From DATAVB01 sp036267955 (GTDB lineage Bacteria > Actinomycetota > Actinomycetes > Mycobacteriales > QHCD01), in NCBI GenBank assembly GCA_036267955.1, contig DATAVB010000092.1:1-64000 (forward strand): 64,000 nt of DNA. Direction: 5' to 3'. This document shows, in pieces, positions 49,976-58,015 of this stretch. Below the pieces are notes generated by a model. That model saw nothing but the letters and a program-made list of their open reading frames with translations. It ran no database searches and was not told where the DNA came from. How positions within the stretch are numbered: position 1 is the first letter of the stretch; the number at the start of each line of letters is the position of its first letter. The translations under genes were made by a program, and so were the position numbers.

Positions 49976-51484
49976 TCAGGTCGCGTTCGACACCCGCACG
50001 CTCTCCAGAATCGCATCGGTGTGCTGCTCGTTCGACGGCTGTTTCACCTGTACGTAGACGATGTAGCCGTCGCGACGTTCGACGGTCTCGTCGAAGGTCA
50101 TGTCGCCGGCACAGCCGCTCCAGTGCTGGCTCGCCCCGTTGATGTTGTGCGGCACGGCCCGCGCTTTCTTCGTGCAACCGGGATGGCTGACCCGGGACAG
50201 CAACGTAGTGTTGGATTCCTGGTGCAGTCTGGAACTGACGCCGACGAATACGCCCGGCGTCGTGGAATCGGCGACATTCCAGCGCGGCACGTCACTGGCG
50301 ACCTCGACCCCCTGCCCGGTCTGGCCCTTGACCCCGAATCCGTCCAACTGCCAGCTGCCGGACTTGACCTGCCCGGCCCAACTCTTCGGCACCCGGACCG
50401 ACACGTCGCCGCCGGTCACGAGCTTCGTGCCGACCCGGGAATTCCAGTAGGCATATCCCCCGCCGGCCGCTCCGGCCAGCACGACAACCGCTGCGGCGAC
50501 GGCGATCCGGCGGCGCCGGCCGCGACTGCGGAACACCCGGCTGCGGCCGAGCAGCGGGGCCGGCTCGGCTCCGTCGTCCACCTGGGTCACCGGCCGTTCG
50601 ACCGGCGGCGTGGCTGGTCGTTCGAGCTGCGGCTCGCGTCTCGGCGCCTCGCGCCTTGGCTGGTGGTGCGCCTCGGGTACCGGAGCCTTCGCTGGATTGC
50701 TCAGCTGCCGCAGTTCGGCGGCCATTTCGACGGCGGAGGCATAACGCTCCTCCGGATACGGGGCGAGCGCGCGGCGGACGATCTCGCCGAGCCGCCCCGG
50801 AATGCCGTCGGCGTCGTGCCGGGCGAACACAGCCGACCGCTCGTCGCTCACGATCCGGGGCGTGTGCCCGGACAGCATGTGGGTGATCAGCGCGCCGAGC
50901 GCGTAGACGTCGGCCCGGGCGTCGACCGACCCGCCCATCACCGCCTGCTCCGGCGCCATGTAGCCCGGGGTGCCGGCGGCGAGCGTGAACCCGGAGGCGT
51001 GCGCCACCGCGCGGGCCAGGCCCAGGTCGGCGATCAACAGCCGCTCGGTGCCCCGCCCGGAATGGAACAGCACATTGGACGGCTTCACGTCCCGGTGCAC
51101 CACACCCAGCCGGTGCAGCACCGCCAGTCCGTCGGCGACCCCGAGCCCGTGCTGCACCGCCAACGGCTCGGCCAGCGGGCCGGACAACCGCTCGGCCAGG
51201 GTGCCCGCGTCGGCGTAGGTCATCACGAAGTACGGCCGACCGTCGTCCAGCTCACCGATGTCGTGCACCCGCACGACGTGGTCGGAGTCGGCCCGGCGCA
51301 GGATGCGCGCCTCGTCGGAGAAGCGGGCCCGGATGTCGAGCCGGTCGGTCCAGTTTTCGGCGAGCACCTTCACCGCGACCGGGGAGTCGAGCAGATCGTC
51401 GTGGGCCAGCCATACCGTGGCAAATGCCCCCGAACCGATGCGTCGGTCGGAGCGATAACGACCGAACAGCGTGGGATCGGGCAT
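49976..51484 (-). CDS. Membrane Ser/Thr protein kinase next to an ECF sigma factor
   Basis: A 502-residue kinase. Catalytic domain about residues 7-265: IGSGAFATVWLAHD, VAVKVLAENW lysine, HRDVKPSNVLFHSG; the metal motif is DLG rather than DFG (IADLGLARAV). A Pro/Arg-rich linker is followed by a basic stretch and one membrane helix (about 327-346). The extracellular domain of about 150 residues opens with VRVPKSWAGQVKSGSWQLDG and contains two cysteines that could pair (HPGCTKKA, HWSGCAGDM). ATG 51484 starts right at MPDPTLFGRYR. It is divergent from the sigma factor gene (102 nt), which suggests the kinase controls that sigma factor. Confidence 0.92.
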   Translation of the reverse strand: MPDPTLFGRYRSDRRIGSGAFATVWLAHDDLLDSPVAVKVLAENWTDRLDIRARFSDEARILRRADSDHVVRVHDIGELDDGRPYFVMTYADAGTLAERLSGPLAEPLAVQHGLGVADGLAVLHRLGVVHRDVKPSNVLFHSGRGTERLLIADLGLARAVAHASGFTLAAGTPGYMAPEQAVMGGSVDARADVYALGALITHMLSGHTPRIVSDERSAVFARHDADGIPGRLGEIVRRALAPYPEERYASAVEMAAELRQLSNPAKAPVPEAHHQPRREAPRREPQLERPATPPVERPVTQVDDGAEPAPLLGRSRVFRSRGRRRRIAVAAAVVVLAGAAGGGYAYWNSRVGTKLVTGGDVSVRVPKSWAGQVKSGSWQLDGFGVKGQTGQGVEVASDVPRWNVADSTTPGVFVGVSSRLHQESNTTLLSRVSHPGCTKKARAVPHNINGASQHWSGCAGDMTFDETVERRDGYIVYVQVKQPSNEQHTDAILESVRVSNAT

Positions 51485-51586
51485 ACCCGTATCATTGCCG
51501 ATCGTCGGCGCCGGGCGAAGTCGGACCGGCGATCGTGGCGGGAATGACATCAAGTCGACGTCGGTGGCACCTGATGGGGGCAGCGC

Positions 51587-52138
51587 ATGGGAGCGGGACC
51601 GGACACCGAGCCGCTGGAGGCTCTCGCCGCGCGGGCCAGGGACGGCGAGGCCGGAGCGCGCGATGAGCTGCTGCGCCGGATCCAGCCGGACGTGATGCGG
51701 ATCTGCGTCCGCATCCTGCCGCACCGCCAGGACGCCGAGGAGGCGTGCCAGGACGCGCTGCTGCGCATCTCCTCCAACCTGCACAAGTTCGAGGGCCGGT
51801 CGAAGTTCTCGACCTGGATGTACACGATCGCCTCCAACTCCGGCCGCCAGACCTACCGTTCGCTCAAGCGTCGGTTCTCCGAGTCGGTCACCGACCAGAT
51901 GGTGGAACGGCCGGATCCGCGCACCACGTCCGTCATCGCCGGGTCGCGGCTGGATCTACTGGAGGCGTTGGAGCAGCTGGAGGTACGCCGGCCCGAGCTG
52001 ATCCCGTCGTTCGTGCTGCGCGACCTCGGTGAGCTGTCGTACGACGAGATCGGCGCGCAGCTGCAGGTGCCGGTGGGCACGGTGAAGTCGCGGGTGCACG
52101 ACGCCCGGATCGCTTTGCGCCAACGCCTCGTCCGTTAA
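51587..52138 (+). CDS. ECF RNA polymerase sigma factor
   Basis: A 183-residue group 4 sigma factor with region 2 (RILPHRQDAEEACQDALLRISSNLHKFEGRSKFSTWMYTIASN) and region 4 (LGELSYDEIGAQLQVPVGTVKSRVHDARI). Key positions are the DAEEACQDALL and FSTWMYTIA blocks that bind RNA polymerase and the -10 element. No anti-sigma factor gene follows; instead a Ser/Thr kinase is divergent. This fits ECF groups activated by phosphorylation, but that is inference. ATG 51587 has GGGGGCAG upstream. Region 2 and its linker carry several Ser/Thr residues. Confidence 0.92.
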   Translation: MGAGPDTEPLEALAARARDGEAGARDELLRRIQPDVMRICVRILPHRQDAEEACQDALLRISSNLHKFEGRSKFSTWMYTIASNSGRQTYRSLKRRFSESVTDQMVERPDPRTTSVIAGSRLDLLEALEQLEVRRPELIPSFVLRDLGELSYDEIGAQLQVPVGTVKSRVHDARIALRQRLVR

Positions 52139-52357
52139 CTGCCCCGTCCTGTGTCCCGGGCTCCCCAACCCAGGCTTGCTCTTCTCATCCCACCGCCCAT
52201 GATCGAGATCGCGGTATGCCGCCCGTAGCCGGCACACCGCAGACGTCATCACCGCCATTGCGCCGGGCAGAGGGCGCCATGGCCGGCATCTCGCGGTCGG
52301 CACCCAGAGCCGGACGTTCCCAAAAGTCGGCGTCCCGGGCTCGGGTTCCGATCAGCC

Positions 52358-53290
52358 TCAGAGGTCGCGGGCCCAGTCCTGGCCGACAAGGTCCTTGCCG
52401 AAGCTGGTGTGCCGCTCCTGCGCGACCAGATCGAAGCCGGCCCGCTGATAGATCCGCCGCGCACTGCGCAGCACGTCGTTGGTCCAGAGCGTGATGCGCC
52501 GATAGCCGGCGCGCCGGGCGAAAGCCAGCACCTCATCGACCAGCCGTGCCCCGATGCCCATCCCGCGAAACCGCGGATCCACCAGCAGCAGCCGCAGTTT
52601 CGCGGTCCGCGCGTCGGCCCGTACGCAGAAGACGCAGCCGGCCGGCTCGCCGTCCACCTCCGCGATCCAGGCCCGCTCCCGTTTCGGGTCCCGCTTCCCG
52701 ACGAAGTCGGCGACGATCCGGGCCACCAGCGCCTCGTACGTCTCGTCCCAGCCGTACTCCTCGGCATACAGCGCGCCATTGCGGCTGATCACCCAACCGA
52801 GGTCGCCGGGATGCGGCTCCCGCAGGACCACCGATGCCCGCTCCGCCGCGGAGTCGTCGAGCAGGCCACGGATCGCCCGCATCGCGCCGAGCAGGCGCCG
52901 CCGGTCCGCCCCCGCCAGCTCGCCGAGCACGCCCTCGAGCTGGCTGACCGTCCGCCGGTCGAGCTGCCGGAATGCCGCCCGACCGGCCCGGGTCAGCTCG
53001 ACCACCTGACGCCGCGCGTCGGCTCCGGACCGCTCCCGACCCACCAGGTCGGCGACCTCGAGCTTGCCCAGAATGCGGCTGAGATACCCGGCATCCAGGT
53101 CGAGCCGCCGTTTCAATTCGGCGACCTCGATGCCCTGACCGCTCGGGCTCTGGGCCAGCTCGAAGATAATCCGCGCCTCGGCCAGCGTGTGCGGGGTGTC
53201 CAGCAGGCCGTCCTGCAGGACCCCGATAAGCCTGGTGTAGAAGCGGTTGAACTCGCGGACCTCGACGACCTGATCACGTAACTCGCTCAT
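52358..53290 (-). CDS. MarR-type regulator fused to a GNAT acetyltransferase
   Basis: A 310-residue two-domain protein. Residues about 1-145 form a MarR winged helix (EVREFNRFYTRLIGVLQDGL, LDAGYLSRILGKLEVADLVGRERSGADARR). Residues about 150-310 form a GNAT domain with the acetyl-CoA loop DPRFRGMGIGARLVDEVLAFARRAGY and NDVLRSARRIYQRAGFDLV. Fusions of this kind are known in actinomycetes and proteobacteria, but their substrates are mostly unknown. ATG 53290 has AGGTGAGG upstream. A near-perfect palindrome 16 nt before the start is its likely operator, so it is probably autoregulated. It is followed by a 219-nt gap to the convergent sigma gene in which I see nothing definite. Confidence 0.92.
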   Translation of the reverse strand: MSELRDQVVEVREFNRFYTRLIGVLQDGLLDTPHTLAEARIIFELAQSPSGQGIEVAELKRRLDLDAGYLSRILGKLEVADLVGRERSGADARRQVVELTRAGRAAFRQLDRRTVSQLEGVLGELAGADRRRLLGAMRAIRGLLDDSAAERASVVLREPHPGDLGWVISRNGALYAEEYGWDETYEALVARIVADFVGKRDPKRERAWIAEVDGEPAGCVFCVRADARTAKLRLLLVDPRFRGMGIGARLVDEVLAFARRAGYRRITLWTNDVLRSARRIYQRAGFDLVAQERHTSFGKDLVGQDWARDL

Positions 53291-53306
53291 CGCCGACCTC
53301 ACCTTA

Positions 53307-53340
53307 TTGCCGGAGTCAACATATTCGTTGACTCAGGCAA
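53307..53340. promoter_or_regulatory. MarR-type operator palindrome
   Basis: The arm TTGCCGGAGTCAAC (53307-53320) and the arm GTTGACTCAGGCAA (53327-53340) match at 12 of 14 positions around ATATTC. It lies just upstream of the MarR-GNAT gene and next to the end of the galactonate dehydratase gene. Confidence 0.8.
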
Positions 53341-53345
53341 CAGTA

Positions 53346-54491
53346 TCACCAATCGGCGAACGACCCGTCGGTATGCCGCCAGGTCGGCGTGCGCCACGAA
53401 TGCCCCACCGCACCGGCCTTCCGCACCGCGGCCTCGTCAATCTCGATCCCGAGCCCGGGACCGGTCAACCGCGCGATGTGGCCGTCAACGATGCGCAGCA
53501 CGGAGGTATCGGCGACGTAGTCGAGCAGGTCCGCGCCGACGTTGTAGTGCATCTTCATGCTCTGTTCCTGGATCAGGAAGTTGGGGGTGGCGAAGTCGAT
53601 CTGCAGCGACGACGCGAGCGCGATCGGCCCCAGTGGACAGTGCGGCGCCACCAGCGCGCCGAAGGTCTCGGCCAGCGCGGCGATGCGACGGGTCTCGGAG
53701 ATACCGCCGGCGTGCGACAGATCCGGCTGCGCCACGGCGATTCCGGCCTGCAGTGCGGGCAGGAAATCGGTACGGGAGAAGAGCCGCTCGCCGGTGGCGA
53801 TCGGCACCGTGGTGTCGGCGACGACCCGACCCAGCGCGTGCCCGTACTCCGGCAGCACCGGCTCCTCCACGAAAAGCGGCCCGTACGGCGCCAGCAGCGG
53901 GATCACCCGGCGTGCCATGGGTACCGAGAACCGGCCGTGGAAGTCGACCGCCACGTCCCGGTCCGGACCGATCGCCTCACGTACCGCCGCCACCCGCTCG
54001 GCGACCGCGGTGGCCTCGCGATGGGTGTCGATCGGATTGAGCACGCCGGCGCCGTTCATCTTCACCGCCGTCATGCCGGTGCCGACCAGCCGGGCGGCGT
54101 CCTCGGCCACCGCGCTCGGACTGTCCCCGCCGATCCAGCCGTACACCCGGACCTTGTCCCGCACCGGGCCGCCCAGCAGTTCGTGCACCGGCGCGCCCCG
54201 CACCTTGCCGGCGATGTCCCAGAGCGCCTGGTCGATGCCGGCCAACGCACTGGAGAGCACCGGCCCGCCGCGGTAGAACCCGCCCTTGGCCAGCATCTGC
54301 CAGTGGTCCTCGATTCGCAGCGGATCCGCGCCGAGCAGCACCTCCGACATCTCGGCCACCGCGGCCCGGACCGAATCGGCCTTACCCTCCACGATCGGCT
54401 CGCCCCAGCCGACCACACCGTCGTCGGTCTCGATACGGAGAAACAACCAGCGCGGCGGGACCAGAAATGTTTCGATCCTGGCGATTTTCAT
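53346..54491 (-). CDS. dgoD: D-galactonate dehydratase (mandelate racemase/enolase superfamily)
   Basis: A 381-residue enolase-superfamily dehydratase that converts D-galactonate to 2-keto-3-deoxygalactonate. Metal and catalytic motifs: AVDFHGRFSVPMARR (Asp and the catalytic His), FVEEPVLPE, GERLFSRTDF, and the second His in LVAPHCPLGPIA, with ATPNFLIQEQS. Length and motifs match the E. coli DgoD pattern. ATG 54491 has GGAG 7 nt before it. The product could be used by the kinase and aldolase at 12.5-14.1 kb. Its 3' end touches the MarR operator, so readthrough into the MarR-GNAT gene is possible. An acid-sugar dehydratase of slightly different specificity is the main alternative. Confidence 0.88.
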   Translation of the reverse strand: MKIARIETFLVPPRWLFLRIETDDGVVGWGEPIVEGKADSVRAAVAEMSEVLLGADPLRIEDHWQMLAKGGFYRGGPVLSSALAGIDQALWDIAGKVRGAPVHELLGGPVRDKVRVYGWIGGDSPSAVAEDAARLVGTGMTAVKMNGAGVLNPIDTHREATAVAERVAAVREAIGPDRDVAVDFHGRFSVPMARRVIPLLAPYGPLFVEEPVLPEYGHALGRVVADTTVPIATGERLFSRTDFLPALQAGIAVAQPDLSHAGGISETRRIAALAETFGALVAPHCPLGPIALASSLQIDFATPNFLIQEQSMKMHYNVGADLLDYVADTSVLRIVDGHIARLTGPGLGIEIDEAAVRKAGAVGHSWRTPTWRHTDGSFADW

Positions 54492-54623
54492 GCGGCACTC
54501 CATCCAGAGCGTTCGGGTCGCGACCATTATGAATCACACCCGCGGGCCGGATCCGGCCACCAAAACCGGCGCACTATAAGGAAAGCGCATCATCGTCGGC
54601 CCACCACCTCCGGGCGACCGCAG

Positions 54624-54629
54624 TAGCAT
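54624..54629 (+). promoter_or_regulatory. -10 box TAGCAT upstream of the dioxygenase gene
   Basis: TAGCAT is about 47 nt before ATG 54676. It overlaps the alternative ATG 54628, which argues against that start. Confidence 0.4.
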
Positions 54630-54675
54630 GGGCTCAACAACGACTGCGCACGACGAAAGCGAAACGGCGGCGAGC

Positions 54676-55575
54676 ATGTCGGATTCAGCGAAGCGCTATC
54701 AGGCCCTCACCGAGGAACAGGCGCAGCATTTCCTGGACAAGGGATACGTCGTTATTCACGACTGCTTTTCCCGGGAGGCCGCGGCCGAGCTGACCTCGTC
54801 GGTGTGGACCCGCCTCGGCTACGACCCGGACGACCAGAGCACCTGGGCCGAGCCGTCCATCCACATGCCGGGCCACCGCACGTTGGACGTATCGACGTTC
54901 GCGCCGAAGGCGTGGCAGGCGGCGTGCGACCTGGTCGGCGGCGAGGACCGCGTCGCCAAGCCGTACACCTGGGGCGACGGGTTCATCGTCAACCTCCGGA
55001 TGGGCGCCGACGAGCCGTGGGCCCCGGCCTCACCGCGCTCAGGTGGCTGGCACAAGGACGGCGACTTCTTCCGACATTTCCTGGACTCCCCCGAGCAGGG
55101 CCTGCTGACCCTGGTCCTCTGGTCGGACGTCGAGCATCAGGGCGGCGCCACTTTCGTCGCCGCCGACTCGGTCGGGCCGGTCGCCCGCCGGCTCGCCGCC
55201 CACCCCGAGGGCGTGCTGCCGGGCGGTTTCTCCGACCTGATCGAGGATTGCGACGAGTTCGTCGAGGGCACCGGCCGGATCGGCGACGTCTTCCTGCTGC
55301 ACCCGTTCATCCTGCACGCCAAGGCGCAGAACGTCCGGCGACTGCCGCGGCTGATCACCAACCCGCCGATCCACCTGACCGAGCCGATGCGCTTCGACCG
55401 GGAGGACCCGGCCGAGCATTCGCTGGTCGAGCAGTCCGTATTGCGGGCGCTCGGGGTCGACCGGTACGAATTCAGGGCGACCGCGGCCCGGGAGCGGCTG
55501 GTGCCCGAGCGGGTCCGGCGCCAGCAGGCGATGAAGGTCGCCGAGGAGGCCCGGCTCGCCGCCGGCTCGCGGTAG
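54676..55575 (+). CDS. Phytanoyl-CoA dioxygenase family Fe(II)/2-oxoglutarate oxygenase
   Basis: A 299-residue PhyH-type non-haem iron oxygenase. The iron ligands are His126 and Asp128 in GWHKDGDFF and His214 in HPFILHAKAQN; the 2-oxoglutarate arginine is probably in RRLPRLITNPP. These form the complete His-x-Asp...His triad. Substrate unknown; relatives hydroxylate lipids, amino acids or natural products. ATG 54676 is preferred over ATG 54628, because the latter lies inside the probable -10 box and adds residues outside the fold. It is followed by a repeat-rich spacer rather than an operon partner. Confidence 0.88.
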   Translation: MSDSAKRYQALTEEQAQHFLDKGYVVIHDCFSREAAAELTSSVWTRLGYDPDDQSTWAEPSIHMPGHRTLDVSTFAPKAWQAACDLVGGEDRVAKPYTWGDGFIVNLRMGADEPWAPASPRSGGWHKDGDFFRHFLDSPEQGLLTLVLWSDVEHQGGATFVAADSVGPVARRLAAHPEGVLPGGFSDLIEDCDEFVEGTGRIGDVFLLHPFILHAKAQNVRRLPRLITNPPIHLTEPMRFDREDPAEHSLVEQSVLRALGVDRYEFRATAARERLVPERVRRQQAMKVAEEARLAAGSR

Positions 55576-55618
55576 GGGCTTGGGCTCGCCCATCCCGGCG
55601 GGCGCCCCCACCCGACCG

Positions 55619-55867
55619 AAGCGTGCTTTACCCGATCACAACCCGCACCAGCCCCGATCAAAGCGTGCTCTACCCGATCACAACCCGCACCCCACCCGAT
55701 CAAAGCGTGCTCTACCCGAAGCGCGCTTTACCCGATCACAACCCGCACCCGCCCCGATCAAAGCGCGCTTTACCCGGCGCGGAGGCACTCGGTGACGGGT
55801 AAAGCGCGCTTCGATCGGTGCCGGGCGGTCCCCGGAAGCGGGGCGGGCGCGCTTCGATCGGTGCCGG
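55619..55867. repeat. Intergenic repeat array with a long palindrome
   Basis: This fills most of the 363-bp gap 55576-55938. Units beginning AAGCGTGCT or AAGCGCGCT and continuing TTACCCGATCACAACCCG start at 55619, 55661, 55703 (cut short), 55719 and 55761, so the period is 42 bp. The arm AAGCGCGCTTTACCC (55761-55775) then pairs perfectly with GGGTAAAGCGCGCTT (55797-55811). GCGCGCTTCGATCGGTGCCG occurs at 55804 and again at 55847. No gene is seen inside. Confidence 0.92.
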
Positions 55868-55902
55868 CGACGTGAGCCAGCGAGCAGCACCAGACAAGGG
55901 AC

Positions 55903-55931
55903 TTGACATGTGATTGGTCAATCACTAACTT
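55903..55931 (+). promoter_or_regulatory. Promoter and TetR operator for the efflux regulator
   Basis: TTGACA (55903-55908) and TAACTT (55926-55931) are 17 nt apart, and the ATG follows 7 nt later (leaderless). The spacer holds the palindrome GTGATTGGTCAATCAC (55910-55925), so a bound repressor would block RNA polymerase. Confidence 0.8.
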
Positions 55932-55938
55932 CATCTGC

Positions 55939-56514
55939 ATGCCACCGACCAGCGTCACCCGCCAGACCGCCGACCAGCGACGGGAGACCGTCCTGCGGGC
56001 CGCGATCGAGGAGTTCGCCCACGGCGGCCTCAACGGCACCAGCACTCAGGCGATAGCGGCCCGGGCCGGGATCAGCCAGCCGTACCTCTTCCGACTGTTC
56101 CCCAACAAGAAGGCGCTGTTCATCGCCGTCCTGCAGGACGCCTACCGCCAGGTCGTGGAGCGGTTCGAGGCCGCGGTCGGCGACGCCACCGGCGACGAGG
56201 CGCTGCAGGCCATGGCCGTGTCCTACACCGAACTCATCGCCGACCGGACCTTCCTTCTGCTGGCGCTGCAGGGTTTTGCCGGTTGCGACGACGAGGACGT
56301 ACAGAACGCGACGCGGCGCTGTTTCCGCGACGTCTGGTACGCGGTCGAACGGTTATCCGGGGCCGATCCCGACACGGTCCGGATGTTCTACGCCACCGGG
56401 ATGCTGTGCAACGTCGTAGCGGCGATGCAACTGGACGAGGTCAACGAGCGCTGGGCCAAGCTGGCCTCCCCCTCGAGCAAGAGCATGACCCCGACGATCG
56501 ACACCAAGAACTAG
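55939..56514 (+). CDS. TetR-family repressor of the adjacent efflux pump
   Basis: A 191-residue TetR regulator: helix-turn-helix in residues about 15-60 (FAHGGLNGTSTQAIAARAGISQPYLFRLFPNKKALF) and an all-helical ligand domain. ATG 55939 is 7 nt after a -10 box; an upstream in-frame ATG at 55903 lies in the promoter itself and is rejected. The palindrome in its own promoter and a related one before the MFS gene (56559-56575) suggest that it represses both genes until a drug binds. Confidence 0.93.
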   Translation: MPPTSVTRQTADQRRETVLRAAIEEFAHGGLNGTSTQAIAARAGISQPYLFRLFPNKKALFIAVLQDAYRQVVERFEAAVGDATGDEALQAMAVSYTELIADRTFLLLALQGFAGCDDEDVQNATRRCFRDVWYAVERLSGADPDTVRMFYATGMLCNVVAAMQLDEVNERWAKLASPSSKSMTPTIDTKN

Positions 56515-56558
56515 CCCCTTTTTAGCGCAGCACCCTGCATTACACCTGTTCCGACTTG

Positions 56559-56575
56559 TTAGTGACCAATTACTA
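56559..56575. promoter_or_regulatory. Second TetR operator candidate, before the MFS gene
   Basis: TTAGTGACCAATTACTA has TAGT/ACTA outer arms and shares TTAGTGA and CCAAT with the operator at 55910-55925 read on the other strand. It lies 16 nt before ATG 56591. Confidence 0.6.
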
Positions 56576-56590
56576 CTTAGGAGTCTCGCG

Positions 56591-58000
56591 ATGACCCGCA
56601 ATCGCCTGATCTGGACCTTCGTGGTGACCTCGGTCGCCGCGTTCATGGGCAGCCTCGACAACCTTGTGGTGACGATGGCGCTGCCCTCGATCCGGGAGAA
56701 CCTGCATGCCGGCCTGTCCGGGCTGGAATGGACGGTCAACGCCTACACGCTGACCTTCGCCGTCTTCCTGCTCACCGGCGCGGCCCTCGGCGACCGATTC
56801 GGCCGCCGCCGGGTCTTCACCGCCGGGCTGGCGGTCTTCACCCTCGCCAGCGCCGCCGCCGCACTGGCGCCCAACGTCGACATGCTCGTCGCCGCCCGGG
56901 CGATCCAGGGCCTGGGCGCCGCCACGATCCTGCCGCTGTCCATGACAATCCTGTCTGCTGCCGTCCCGGCCAACCGGCGGGGCGCCGCCCTGGGCATCTG
57001 GGGTGCGGTCTCCGGCCTCGGCGTCGCGATCGGCCCGGTCGTCGGCGGCGCGGTGGTCGAGGGTGCCGCATGGCAGTGGATCTTCTGGCTGAACGTCCCG
57101 GTCGGCCTGCTCATCATCCCGGCCGCCTGGACCAAACTGACCGAAACGCACGGCCCGAGCCGGCGGCTCGACCTGCCCGGTGTCGTCCTGGCCAGTGCGG
57201 GACTCTTCGGCGTCGTGTTCGGCGTGGTGCGCGGCAACACCCACGGTTGGACCAGTTCGAGCGTGCTGTCCGGCCTGATCCTCGGCGGCCTGCTCCTCGT
57301 CGGCTTCGGCCTGTGGGAGAGGCGCACCGAGACACCGATGCTGCCGCTGCGGTTCTTCGCCAACCGCACCTTCACCGCGGTCAACATCGCGAGCATTCTG
57401 TTCAGCTTCGGGATGTTCGGCGCGATCTTCCTGCTGGCCCAATCGCTGCAGATCGTGCAGCACTACTCGCCGCTGCAGGCCGGGATCCGGACCCTGCCGT
57501 GGACCGGAATGCCGATTCTGCTGGCCCCGATCGTCGGACCGCTGGCCGACAGGATCGGCGGTCGGCCGCTGATCGCCGGCGGCCTGGCGATGATGGCCGC
57601 GGGCCTCGGCTGGCTCACCCTGGTGCTCTCCCCGACCGCCTCGTACGCGTCGATGGTGCCGGCCTTCGTTCTGGCCGGAGCCGGCATGAGCATGTTCTTC
57701 GTGCCGGTCGGGACCGTGGTGCTCGGCGCAGTACGCCGGGACGAGCAGGGTGTCGCTTCCGGCGCCAACAACGCGATCCGCGAGGTCGGCGGCGTCTTCG
57801 GAGTCGCGGTGCTCTCGAGCATCTTCGCCTCCGGCGGCAGCTACGCGACCGCACAGTCCTTCATGGACGGGCTCAAGCCGGCCGTCGCCGTGGGAGCAGT
57901 GGTGGTCGCTCTCGGCGCCATCGTCGCGCTGGCCATTCGGCGCCAGCGGCCCGAGCCCGAGGTCGACGAGGTGCCGGAGCTGGAACTCGAAATGGCCTGA
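56591..58000 (+). CDS. DHA2 (EmrB/QacA-type) MFS multidrug efflux transporter
   Basis: A 469-residue transporter with many membrane helices. Motif A is GAALGDRFGRRRVFTAG, motif B lies in VAARAIQGLGAA, motif C is GAVSGLGVAIGPVVGG and motif D1 is MGSLDNLVVTMALPSI. It is at the short end of the 14-helix DHA2 family. The C-terminus is acidic (EVDEVPELELEMA). ATG 56591 has TAGGAG 7 nt upstream. With the TetR gene 76 nt before it and the shared operator, it forms an inducible drug-export pair; lipophilic cations or antibiotics are likely substrates. Confidence 0.93.
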   Translation: MTRNRLIWTFVVTSVAAFMGSLDNLVVTMALPSIRENLHAGLSGLEWTVNAYTLTFAVFLLTGAALGDRFGRRRVFTAGLAVFTLASAAAALAPNVDMLVAARAIQGLGAATILPLSMTILSAAVPANRRGAALGIWGAVSGLGVAIGPVVGGAVVEGAAWQWIFWLNVPVGLLIIPAAWTKLTETHGPSRRLDLPGVVLASAGLFGVVFGVVRGNTHGWTSSSVLSGLILGGLLLVGFGLWERRTETPMLPLRFFANRTFTAVNIASILFSFGMFGAIFLLAQSLQIVQHYSPLQAGIRTLPWTGMPILLAPIVGPLADRIGGRPLIAGGLAMMAAGLGWLTLVLSPTASYASMVPAFVLAGAGMSMFFVPVGTVVLGAVRRDEQGVASGANNAIREVGGVFGVAVLSSIFASGGSYATAQSFMDGLKPAVAVGAVVVALGAIVALAIRRQRPEPEVDEVPELELEMA

Positions 58001-58015
58001 CACCTATAGAAAACC

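Noticed and set aside
52139..52357. Terminator or RNA gene between the sigma and MarR-GNAT genes
   Set aside because: Only partial complementarity was found (CATGATCGAGATCGCGG near 52199); no convincing hairpin or RNA fold could be built by eye.
55619..55811. CRISPR-like array
   Set aside because: Units are directly tandem with no unique spacers, and no cas genes are nearby.
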